A DNA stretch of 64,000 bases, from NCBI RefSeq assembly GCF_003691585.1, contig NZ_CP033169.1:3286001-3350000 (forward strand), read 5' to 3'. A model generated the notes under the pieces. It was given only the letters and a program-made list of their open reading frames with translations, did no database searches and was not told the origin of the DNA. The translations under genes were made by a program, and so were the position numbers. Shown in pieces: positions 18,672-26,162 of this stretch (within the stretch, counting starts at the first letter, position 1; every line of letters begins with the position of its first letter). The stretch is from Biomaibacter acetigenes. Its GTDB lineage: Bacteria; Bacillota; Thermosediminibacteria; Thermosediminibacterales; Tepidanaerobacteraceae.

Positions 18672-21600
18672 TCACTTTTTTATTATTTTAGAAAATAGTT
18701 CGTCTATAATTTTCAGTTCATTGGAAATGATTGTTCGCACTTTTTTTCTAAGATCGCCCACACTTTTTTTGTCCACGTCTTCAATGCTTTTGAGCCATTT
18801 TAATACTTTTCCATTGCATTCCAAGCCAAGGTCAGATAATTGTTTGTGGAGTTGATCCGATTCATTGAATTTGGGAATAGGTGCCACATCGAATATCTTT
18901 TTATGGACATTGGGATGATTTTTTTGGGACTTTTTTCTCAACGGCCCCAGGAGGTCGTCAATTATAGACGAATTTAAGCAGGCGCACAGATAATATGCTT
19001 CTCTAACATCATCTGTCTCATAATAATAAAATGCACTTTCAACAATAAAACCGTTAATGGAAACCCCAAATAGATGGGTTGCCTGGCGCAATATTCCATC
19101 CGTGTCGACAACACAGGCAACACTGACACGTTGAAAATTGGGATAAATTACTTTGTATTTCTTTAATGGATTTTGTGTGGTTAATTTTTTTTGGTAGTCG
19201 ATCCATTCAAATATGCTCGCATTATTTTTTGTTTTTTTTGAGCGTAGCTTAAACCAATTAAAATCGGCCTGTTTTATCCATTCCGCCAGCTTAAAACATC
19301 CCTTTTCATTTGCAGAATCAATATCGACAATTTGATAGCCATTGTTCGTGGGTTCTATGGGAAGAACTATCATCTGTATGTTTCTGTATGCAAAAGGAAT
19401 TACATCATCACCGAGTAAAGTGCAGTAAAGAAAAGGCGACTCGATATTCCCTCTTATCTCTATATCTTTATAGTCTCGAACAGGCCCGCTTTTACTCGGT
19501 GTAAAAGTAATTACCGGCGGACAGTTTAAATCAAAGCCCAAGGGAGACTGGTTTAACTTTACAAACCAAAATGAACGCGGCACAATTGTCGCCCCTTGTT
19601 TGAATCTCGACCTGTAATAACTGACTATATTTTCTGTGTTGCCCCTGCCGGAGGCCCAGAATGACCTTTTCCCTCGTATATGGAGATAATAACTTGTCTT
19701 GGCAACTTTTAGTTGCTTTTCGGCTTCTGGTAAACCTGCATTTTTACATTCTAGATTGCCCTGTAATATAATTCCATCAACCGGATAATTCATTGTAAAA
19801 TCCTTGCTTTTTTTTGCCATAACTACGCATGAAGGAACATTAAATAGCGGTGTTACATTTTCACAATCCCAAATTTCTTCCCAAAATAAATTATCTTGAT
19901 AATCATCTTTTAACTTAAATATACACCTTCGCAAACCATCATGCTGGTCGGCATAAAATATACTCTTAGGGAAAACAAAAGCAATCACGCCGCCACTTTT
20001 CAGGTATAGATCCGCTGTGCGAACCAGAAACAGAGCAGCCATTTCAAGATGAGTAACAAGCTCGCTGCGCCCTGACAGCAATTCATATTCGTGTAGAATT
20101 TGTTTTTTTAGAAAATCCTGATATGGCTGGTTTAAAAATCGAAGGGCAATCCACGGCGGATTTCCGACAACGCAATCAAACTTGTTTCTCCAAAACAAGG
20201 GTTTAAAAATGTTTTTCAGCATATATGCCCAGATACTGTCCCGTTCTGCATTCAAAAATTCCATTAATGTTCTGGATAACTCATATAATGATTCAACAAT
20301 AGATTGATCGTTTACATGCGGAAATTTTCGTGCTGAAAGCAGGTTTTTGAATGATTCCATAGAAAGAGATCCATTATTTTGCTTATTCTTTTCGGCAAAC
20401 TCCCTGGCTAGATTAACTGCCTGGTCATAGTCATAAATATGTTGCAGAAGAGTTTCGGGAATTTTCACTTTACAATTTTCAAGCTGTACACAGTAATATG
20501 TCGATTCCCTTTCAACATCGCTCTCGGGGAGTAAAATTGTATCGGCCAGATAGACGGGTATAGCGACATTCCCTGCGCTTCTCTTTTTCAGCAATTCTCC
20601 CAGGGCCATTATATAATTGGTCTTTGCAATCATAACCGCCAGTGGATGTACATCAGCGCCTATAACGGATTTTAAGATATGGTTTAGAGTATCACTGCTA
20701 TTTTTTAAACGTTCACATTTTTCCTGAATTGCCAGGTACAGAAAGGTTCCGGAACCACACGAAGGGTCAAACATATCACATCGAGGATTGTCATCCAGAA
20801 TTTTTTTAATAATCTTATGTGCCAGCCAGTCCGGAGTGTAATATTCTCCAAGATCGTGACGGGTTTCGGGGTCAACCAATTCTTGATACAACGTTTTTAA
20901 AACATCTCCGGAAGCCCTGGTCAGGTCATAATTCATTAAAAGACTAAAAATTTGATTTGCTATTTTTACCGTCATATTCCGGGCTTCTTTACGTATAAGC
21001 CATGCAAAGAAATCCTCTTCAATAAAATTTTCAATTCCCTGGTTTTTGAAAAACTGACCACTCAGAATTTCGTAAATATGGTCTGCACTGTTAGTTAAAG
21101 ACGCATGTTCTGAGAGCCTCATCCATGCCATAAGTTTTGCCAGTGTTGCCAAATAGGTATGGCGAATAAACAATTCATCTCCCGTAACCTTATTGCCATA
21201 TACGATGCTCAAATACTTCTCCCAATTTTCATAAATCACTTTATACATGCTATGGCATTTTAATTTGTTCCACAGTGCCAGGAGGTTATTATTTATAACG
21301 TGAAATGCATGACTTTGTACGCCAAAATCTTTTTTAAAGTTCACGCTATCCGGATGGAGCCTGCATTGCCGAAAAAAATAGCGATCAAGGAAAAAGTAAA
21401 TTTCTGCAGGATTTAGGTCATTCCAGTTGACCCTTTCATTTAAATTTAGCTCGATGTTATCAGGCGTAATGTCACCTGCTGGTTCTAATAGCGAGGGGGA
21501 ATAGGTGTAAAAACGTTCACCGTCTGTTGCAATGCATATATACGGTGTTCTTTCATCACTATGTTCCTGGAGCCATAATATGGCCAAATACTTTCGTAAT

Positions 21601-21929
21601 TGTTCTTTCGCCTGCGACAATTTTTTAGGAATGTTTGATTCAAATTCAATTATTATATTGCCATAAAGATTGTCTACTTCACCCTTCAGAACATGGTCTT
21701 TTTCTTTTACTTTAATAAAACTTTCAATTCCGCCAACATATGATTCGATAAATGTTGACTTATATCCAAAAAGTTCCTGCAGCAATAATGTGAACATCAT
21801 GGACCGTGCGGTTTCTTTATGACAGTTATTTATGTTACTCAAGTAAGTTTTAATTTTGTCGGAAATATCGAAACCGAATTTGGAATGCCCAGGGTGAACA
21901 TTTTTTGTGAAAGGTTCTTTATTTTTCAA
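18672..21929 (-). CDS. Type IIG-like restriction-modification enzyme (N6-adenine methyltransferase with N-terminal nuclease-like domain)
   Basis: A single 1085-residue protein. Residues ~40-130 resemble a degenerate PD-(D/E)xK nuclease (D86, then E95-F-E97 where the usual Lys is absent). Residues 386-397 carry the SAM motif DPSCGSGTF, and NPPW at 590-593 is the gamma-class N6-adenine catalytic motif. GEYYTPDWLA before the SAM motif is typical. The C-terminal ~400 residues probably form the target-recognition domain. The TTG start at 21929 follows AAAGGGGA. It stands alone without separate R or S subunits. The AT-rich composition compared with the trp operon suggests acquisition by transfer. 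Confidence 0.8.
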   Translation of the reverse strand: MKNKEPFTKNVHPGHSKFGFDISDKIKTYLSNINNCHKETARSMMFTLLLQELFGYKSTFIESYVGGIESFIKVKEKDHVLKGEVDNLYGNIIIEFESNIPKKLSQAKEQLRKYLAILWLQEHSDERTPYICIATDGERFYTYSPSLLEPAGDITPDNIELNLNERVNWNDLNPAEIYFFLDRYFFRQCRLHPDSVNFKKDFGVQSHAFHVINNNLLALWNKLKCHSMYKVIYENWEKYLSIVYGNKVTGDELFIRHTYLATLAKLMAWMRLSEHASLTNSADHIYEILSGQFFKNQGIENFIEEDFFAWLIRKEARNMTVKIANQIFSLLMNYDLTRASGDVLKTLYQELVDPETRHDLGEYYTPDWLAHKIIKKILDDNPRCDMFDPSCGSGTFLYLAIQEKCERLKNSSDTLNHILKSVIGADVHPLAVMIAKTNYIMALGELLKKRSAGNVAIPVYLADTILLPESDVERESTYYCVQLENCKVKIPETLLQHIYDYDQAVNLAREFAEKNKQNNGSLSMESFKNLLSARKFPHVNDQSIVESLYELSRTLMEFLNAERDSIWAYMLKNIFKPLFWRNKFDCVVGNPPWIALRFLNQPYQDFLKKQILHEYELLSGRSELVTHLEMAALFLVRTADLYLKSGGVIAFVFPKSIFYADQHDGLRRCIFKLKDDYQDNLFWEEIWDCENVTPLFNVPSCVVMAKKSKDFTMNYPVDGIILQGNLECKNAGLPEAEKQLKVAKTSYYLHIRGKRSFWASGRGNTENIVSYYRSRFKQGATIVPRSFWFVKLNQSPLGFDLNCPPVITFTPSKSGPVRDYKDIEIRGNIESPFLYCTLLGDDVIPFAYRNIQMIVLPIEPTNNGYQIVDIDSANEKGCFKLAEWIKQADFNWFKLRSKKTKNNASIFEWIDYQKKLTTQNPLKKYKVIYPNFQRVSVACVVDTDGILRQATHLFGVSINGFIVESAFYYYETDDVREAYYLCACLNSSIIDDLLGPLRKKSQKNHPNVHKKIFDVAPIPKFNESDQLHKQLSDLGLECNGKVLKWLKSIEDVDKKSVGDLRKKVRTIISNELKIIDELFSKIIKK

Positions 21930-22261
21930 CGCAAATCCCCTTTCACTTGGCTTGCTGAATAATAATTACAAAACAATATATGCTGCTTTTTTCAAAACTA
22001 TGAAACATTATGTTAACTTTTATTGTGTTAATTCGTCGAATTTGGCATTAAAAAAGTCATGGAGTTTCCATGATAAAACATGGAATTCCATGACTGTTTC
22101 ATTCCGCCGGCGCAGGGCGTATGCGGCATTTAAATAAATCAGCCTGCCCGTCTGCCGCCCCGGCCCTTATTTACCTGTCGAAAAGACGCTAAAGCCGTGA
22201 AATCTGAGCGCCTGTGGCGTCGTGTTTTTAAACAAGCATTTTTTAAAACGACTCCGCTTCT
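21930..22261. other. Intergenic region with a terminator and no recognised gene
   Basis: It holds the minus-strand terminator at 22050-22094 and a GC-richer stretch (22098-22260) with small inverted pieces (GACGC/GCGTC around 22190-22227). No frame with a ribosome site was found. Composition changes abruptly at ~22100, as at a junction. Confidence 0.4.
22050..22094 (-). terminator. Intrinsic terminator upstream of the type IIG gene
   Basis: GTCATGGA and TTCCATG arms pair with CATGGAA and TTCCATGAC across a short loop, and six T follow on the minus strand. It insulates the type IIG gene from transcripts of vapBC and the EamA fragment. Confidence 0.7.
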
Positions 22262-22477
22262 TCACTTCCCGCCCGACTTCCTTTTGTAAAATCCCTTCAT
22301 TCCTCCCACCACCGCAGCTATTGTTCCCCAGTCCACCGCCGTCACCTTTTCCTTTAAGATGGCAAAACTAAACAGCGCTACATATATGGGCGCCGTATAC
22401 TGAAGAAGAATGGCATTGGCTGCTGTGGTGAGCTTGTTGGCGATAACGAACAACAGCACCGTAACCGCATACATCAA
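22262..22477 (-). pseudogene. EamA transporter fragment
   Basis: 71 codons matching only the middle of an EamA protein: FVIANKLTTAANAILLQYTA, PIYVALFSFAILKEKVTAVDW. It is closely similar to residues ~70-140 of the gene at 10409-11278 but clearly diverged at DNA level, so it derives from a paralogue rather than a recent copy. Both ends are missing. It abuts the vapC 3' end. Confidence 0.75.
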
Positions 22478-22495
22478 TCATTTATCACAGTTAAA

Positions 22496-22897
22496 TCACT
22501 CATATAGCTTTAATTCTTTTATGACATCGGCAATATTATAAAAATCTCTGTCGTTGTGCAACAACAATAGATCATTTTCTATGGCCGTTTGGGCAATCAA
22601 TAGGTCAATAGTACTTCGCACCGTTATTCCTGCTTTCCTGCATCTAAAATACATTCTCGCCGCTTCTTCATAAGATTTTTTCCCATGGCGCAACTCATAA
22701 AATCTTTGTGTATCAAGATACTCTTTTAATTTATTAAAATCCTTCTCTGACGCGGCGCCCTGCAGCAACTCCTGATAAATAAAATTATTGATACCAAAAG
22801 GGATATTGTTAGAAAGGATATACTGGAATTTTTCCGTGGATTTATTGTTGATTCCTTTAAAATATGAAATGAGGACCGAGGTATCTACAAGGACCAC
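22496..22897 (-). CDS. vapC: VapC-type PIN-domain toxin
   Basis: A 133-residue PIN ribonuclease. The acidic metal-binding residues are visible: Asp5 in VDTSVLI, Glu43 in FIYQELLQG, Asp in STIDLLIAQTA and Asp in HNDRDF. It would cleave tRNA or rRNA when freed from the antitoxin. The GTG start at 22897 directly abuts the vapB stop (TAA-GTG), a coupled arrangement. The C-terminus is intact. Confidence 0.88.
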   Translation of the reverse strand: MVLVDTSVLISYFKGINNKSTEKFQYILSNNIPFGINNFIYQELLQGAASEKDFNKLKEYLDTQRFYELRHGKKSYEEAARMYFRCRKAGITVRSTIDLLIAQTAIENDLLLLHNDRDFYNIADVIKELKLYE

Positions 22898-23098
22898 TTA
22901 AACACCTTCCCTCATTTTTTTGTGATCATAATCTTCTCTAAAAGCTATCTTCCCTTTCAGCTCCATCAAGTTTTTCCGTTTATGATTCTCTATAAATTCT
23001 TTTAATGCAGTATTTACGAGTTCTTTTTTTGTTTTGACCTTTAAATATTTAAAAGCCTCATGGAGCAATTTTTCATCAATGTCGATATTTGTGCGCAT
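22898..23098 (-). CDS. vapB: VapB-type antitoxin
   Basis: A 66-residue antitoxin starting MRTNIDIDEKLL, the ribbon-helix-helix (VapB/DUF2191) pattern, with the helix KTKKELVNTALKEFI and a charged C-terminal tail that would wrap the toxin. The ATG at 23098 is favoured because GGAGG lies 9 nt upstream; an ATG two codons earlier is only 3 nt away. Autoregulation is expected from the family but no operator was identified. Confidence 0.85.
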   Translation of the reverse strand: MRTNIDIDEKLLHEAFKYLKVKTKKELVNTALKEFIENHKRKNLMELKGKIAFREDYDHKKMREGV

Positions 23099-23379
23099 AG
23101 CCATACACCTCCGTATGTGTATTTTAACATGCAAATAGTAAATATGCAATATTACAACTTATGCCTTACCATGAAGTATTCGTCCGCATATTCACCGTTT
23201 CTGATGAAAGATATAAGTTCATTATAGGTTTTTTCATCATTTTCGCCTTATCGGTTTATGTACTGAATTTTTTTATGAGCGATGCTCTCTATAAAAATAA
23301 TCTTGAGATAATTAATACCGATATAGCCCATCTTCAAAAATCTATTATTATATATTATATTGATTTTTTAAAAACTCTA

Positions 23380-23429
23380 TTGACGTATTCATCGACACAG
23401 TGTAGAATAAAATAAACTACATAATGTAG
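23380..23429 (+). promoter_or_regulatory. BlaI-type promoter/operator for blaI-M56
   Basis: TTGACG (23380-23385), 17-bp spacer and TAGAAT (23403-23408) form the promoter. Two dyads overlap it: ACAC-A-GTGT at 23395-23403 and CTACA-TAA-TGTAG at 23417-23429, both carrying the ACA/TGT half-sites of BlaI/MecI operators. Repressor binding would block initiation. Confidence 0.75.
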
Positions 23430-23447
23430 ATTAAAAAGGGGATTTTT

Positions 23448-23816
23448 ATGAAAAAATTGCAACGGATATCCGAGGCGGAAAAACAGATTATGGAGTACAT
23501 TTGGAAAGCCGGGCGCCCGGTGACAACTTCGGAAATCATCCGGCATTTACCTGAGGGAAAATCATGGAAGCAAAATACAGTGATTACTTTTTTGGCCCGT
23601 TTGATGAAAAAAGGGATACTCAAGGCAACCAGGATAGGAAAAGCCAATTATTACGAGCCTTGTGTGACGGAACAGGAATACCGGAATTTTGAAATAAAAC
23701 AATTTATTAATGATGTTCATAAAGGCTCCATTTTGGGCTTTATAACTGCGCTGTGTGACAGTGGCGATTTGACGAAGGAAGACATTGAAAGCATTATGAA
23801 ACGTTTGAAAGAGTAG
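23448..23816 (+). CDS. blaI: BlaI/MecI-family repressor
   Basis: A 122-residue winged-helix repressor (MEYIWKAGRPVTTSEIIRHL, WKQNTVITFLARLMKKGIL is the recognition half) with a C-terminal dimerisation helix pair containing the region cleaved in BlaI proteins. The ATG at 23448 follows AAGGGG. It precedes the M56 sensor by 7 bp and two operator dyads lie at its promoter, so autoregulation is expected. No beta-lactamase or PBP gene is nearby, so its targets are elsewhere or limited to this pair. Confidence 0.9.
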   Translation: MKKLQRISEAEKQIMEYIWKAGRPVTTSEIIRHLPEGKSWKQNTVITFLARLMKKGILKATRIGKANYYEPCVTEQEYRNFEIKQFINDVHKGSILGFITALCDSGDLTKEDIESIMKRLKE

Positions 23817-23823
23817 GTGGCTT

Positions 23824-25191
23824 ATGATGATTAACATTTACAGCCAGCTCTTTATCATGTCGTTTGTAGCCGGAGGAATATACCTGATTCTGAAACTTTT
23901 GAGTGCGGTAACTCTCAAATACTTTACTGCTGCCTGGCATTATTACACCAATATAGCTGTATATATGTTTTTCCTGCTGCCGTATCACCGGTGGATGTCA
24001 TGGCTTGATCTGAGCTTTATAAAGATGCCCGATAAAGGCTTCCAACTGCCCTCTATCGCGGGATTAAACCCACTCACCGCTCTAAATCTCGCTGCCAGCG
24101 GTATAGCAATACCACGGCAAAAAAGCCATGCAGGAGCCTCCGTTTACCCTGAACTTTTACCCTATCTCCTGATGGCCGGAACTCTGATATTCATGGTTGT
24201 AATTCTTGTCCAGAACTATAATCTGAACCGCCGCATTTTCAGAATGTGCCGTTTGACTGATGATATGCAGATTTTGGAGGTACTTTCCAGGTGTAAACAA
24301 CAAATGGGCATAACAAAACAAATCCCCGTATACATCTCGCCCTGCATAACAACACCCTTTCTGTACGGCATCTTTAAGCCCCGAATTGTCTTGCCGGATA
24401 TTAAACTTTCTGCGGACGAATTGCAATGCGTTTTTCTTCATGAACTGACCCACTGGAAACGCCGTGATGCATTGTTGAAATATCTGATGCTTTTTATCAA
24501 CGCGATACATTGGTTCAACCCTATAGCCTATGCGGCAAGATTCGACATTGACCACTTTTGCGAACTTTCCTGTGACGAAAGTGTTGTCAAATCCATGAGC
24601 AATCGGGAAAGGAGGCGGTATTGTGAGTTGATGCTGAGTGTGCTCTGGAACGTTGCGGACCAGAACGCCAAATTATTTTCCGCATTCAGCGGCAGGCGGA
24701 AACAACTGGAAAGGAGGGTCGATATGATACTGAAAGATGAAGGCTCAAAGAGCAAAAAATGGGTACGCATGGTTGCCATCGCAATGACACTGGCAATCGT
24801 ATCATTAGGTGCTATTTCGGCAGGTGCCATGGGGACGTCTGCCGAAATCAAAGGCAGCAGTGAATCTGTTTTGCCAAAACCCAAAGAAATTCCAAATTAT
24901 CAATATCAAGTAAATGAATATGGTGAAACATATGGTTCGAACGCGTATGCCGACATCGTAGGAGAGGAACCGGATTTGGTTGCAGCTATAGGTATAGATG
25001 GAACACATGGGTATGTTCGGTCCTCGGACCTGGATCCTTTCCCTTCTCCGCGCACACCGGAGGAAGCCGTAGCTCAAAACAATCTTGGACCAAGAATGAT
25101 ACCCCTTTATGATAAAGACGGTAAAACCGTTATTGGAAAATTTAAAATTGGATCGGGACGAGTTGAATATTTCACTGATGATAAAAACTAA
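23824..25191 (+). CDS. M56-family (BlaR1-like) membrane zinc protease with unusual sensor domain
   Basis: A 455-residue transmembrane protease. About three membrane helices precede the zinc site HELTH at 206-210 (with the downstream Glu in HFCELSCDESV), and a fourth spans ~318-342. In BlaR1 the extracellular part is a ~250-residue penicillin-binding domain; here it is only ~110 residues (343-455), with EYGETYGS, EPDLVAAIGIDGTHGYVRSS and KTVIGKFKIGSGRVEYF. This lacks SxxK/KTG transpeptidase motifs. It should cleave BlaI upon some signal other than beta-lactam. Signal unknown. Confidence 0.85.
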   Translation: MMINIYSQLFIMSFVAGGIYLILKLLSAVTLKYFTAAWHYYTNIAVYMFFLLPYHRWMSWLDLSFIKMPDKGFQLPSIAGLNPLTALNLAASGIAIPRQKSHAGASVYPELLPYLLMAGTLIFMVVILVQNYNLNRRIFRMCRLTDDMQILEVLSRCKQQMGITKQIPVYISPCITTPFLYGIFKPRIVLPDIKLSADELQCVFLHELTHWKRRDALLKYLMLFINAIHWFNPIAYAARFDIDHFCELSCDESVVKSMSNRERRRYCELMLSVLWNVADQNAKLFSAFSGRRKQLERRVDMILKDEGSKSKKWVRMVAIAMTLAIVSLGAISAGAMGTSAEIKGSSESVLPKPKEIPNYQYQVNEYGETYGSNAYADIVGEEPDLVAAIGIDGTHGYVRSSDLDPFPSPRTPEEAVAQNNLGPRMIPLYDKDGKTVIGKFKIGSGRVEYFTDDKN

Positions 25192-25279
25192 TGGTCAAAG
25201 AATGGATAAAAATAATAATATTCAATAAATGAAATAAATGAATACCTGGTTTATTTTTTTCGAGATTGTTTAAAGCTTT

Positions 25280-25337
25280 AAAAGTGTATACTCTAATTGA
25301 TATAATCAAATATCAATTAAAGGGTTACACTCTTTTT
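25280..25337 (+). terminator. Terminator-like hairpin after the M56 gene
   Basis: An outer stem AAAAGTGTA / TACACTCTTTT and an inner TAATTGATA / TATCAATTA, followed by a T-run on the plus strand, 90-145 bp after the stop codon. Confidence 0.6.
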
Positions 25338-25404
25338 ATTGGTTTTTTAAATTAAAGATAAAATAAGAAATCTGTTTAGGTTCCCAACATCGTTCAATGC
25401 AATT

Positions 25405-25574
25405 TCAGATTAGCTCATAAATTTTCTTTCTGACAGCATCCATAACATATTTCTTCACGGCGCCAAACTTGCTTATTACAAGCGTTTTTTATTCGAAGTC
25501 AAATCACTGAAAGGAATAGGAATTCCCATACTCTTGCAGTTTTGCTTTATCTTCCCCTCTACAGCAGCAAGCAT
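25405..25574 (-). pseudogene. Small frameshifted gene remnant
   Basis: From ATG 25574 the frame reads GKIKQNCKSMGIPIPFSDL and then SNKKRL before a stop; shifting one base gives VISKFGAVKKYVMDAVRKK and IYELI before a TGA at 25405-25407. Both halves look coding and fit one ~56-residue protein with one indel near 25473. I do not recognise the family. It lies 6 bp after rlmH. Confidence 0.35.
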
Positions 25575-25579
25575 TTGAG

Positions 25580-26059
25580 TTAACGGTGATACGGCTCCCC
25601 CCGCATTATCTTGAACCACCGGTAGATCTGCTCTACGAGTATCAGGCGCATGAGCTGGTGGGGGAAGGTGAAGGCCGAAAAGGAAAGCTTCAGGTGGCCC
25701 CGGGCCTTTACTTCATCGGAAAGGCCCAGGGAACCGCCTATGATAAAGGTAATATGGGAGGTGCCGGAGACCATGAGGCTGCTCATCTTTTGGGCCATCT
25801 GCTCGGAGGAATACTGCTCGCCTTCGATGCAAAGGGGTATAACAAAGCTTGAGGGGTTTAACTTTTCCAGGATTCGCTTTCCCTCTTTTTCCAGCACCTG
25901 TAGCTTTTCCGAATCGCTTAACGTTTCGGGGGCTTTTTCTTCGGCCACCTCTATGATGTCTAAACGGCAGTAAGGCTTGAGGCGCTTTTCATACTCCTTT
26001 ATGCCGTCTTTTATGTATTTTTCTTTCAGTTTTCCTACAGCCAGTATAATGATATTCAA
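25580..26059 (-). CDS. rlmH: 23S rRNA (pseudouridine-1915-N3)-methyltransferase
   Basis: A small SPOUT methyltransferase acting on 23S rRNA in the assembled ribosome. The C-terminal trefoil-knot segment FIIGGSLGLSDEV, SFSAFTFPHQLMRLILVEQ and YRWFKIMRGEPYHR is fully conserved. The TTG start at 26059 follows AAGGGG and gives 159 residues, the standard family length; the ATG at 26092 would add 11 unsupported residues. In Bacillus and clostridia rlmH lies near walRK and htrA, as here. Confidence 0.95.
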   Translation of the reverse strand: MNIIILAVGKLKEKYIKDGIKEYEKRLKPYCRLDIIEVAEEKAPETLSDSEKLQVLEKEGKRILEKLNPSSFVIPLCIEGEQYSSEQMAQKMSSLMVSGTSHITFIIGGSLGLSDEVKARGHLKLSFSAFTFPHQLMRLILVEQIYRWFKIMRGEPYHR

Positions 26060-26162
26060 TGATGAATCCCCTTCAATGAAATCGCATATCACTAAAAGGT
26101 AATGGAATCAAAAGACTTTGCTGGTGCCATTTACAGCATATCAACAGGTGAAAGGGTCTGCA

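Noticed and set aside
23161-23415. A plus-strand 84-codon frame with one hydrophobic stretch before blaI
   Set aside because: No ribosome site, AT-rich composition, and it overlaps the blaI promoter and first operator.
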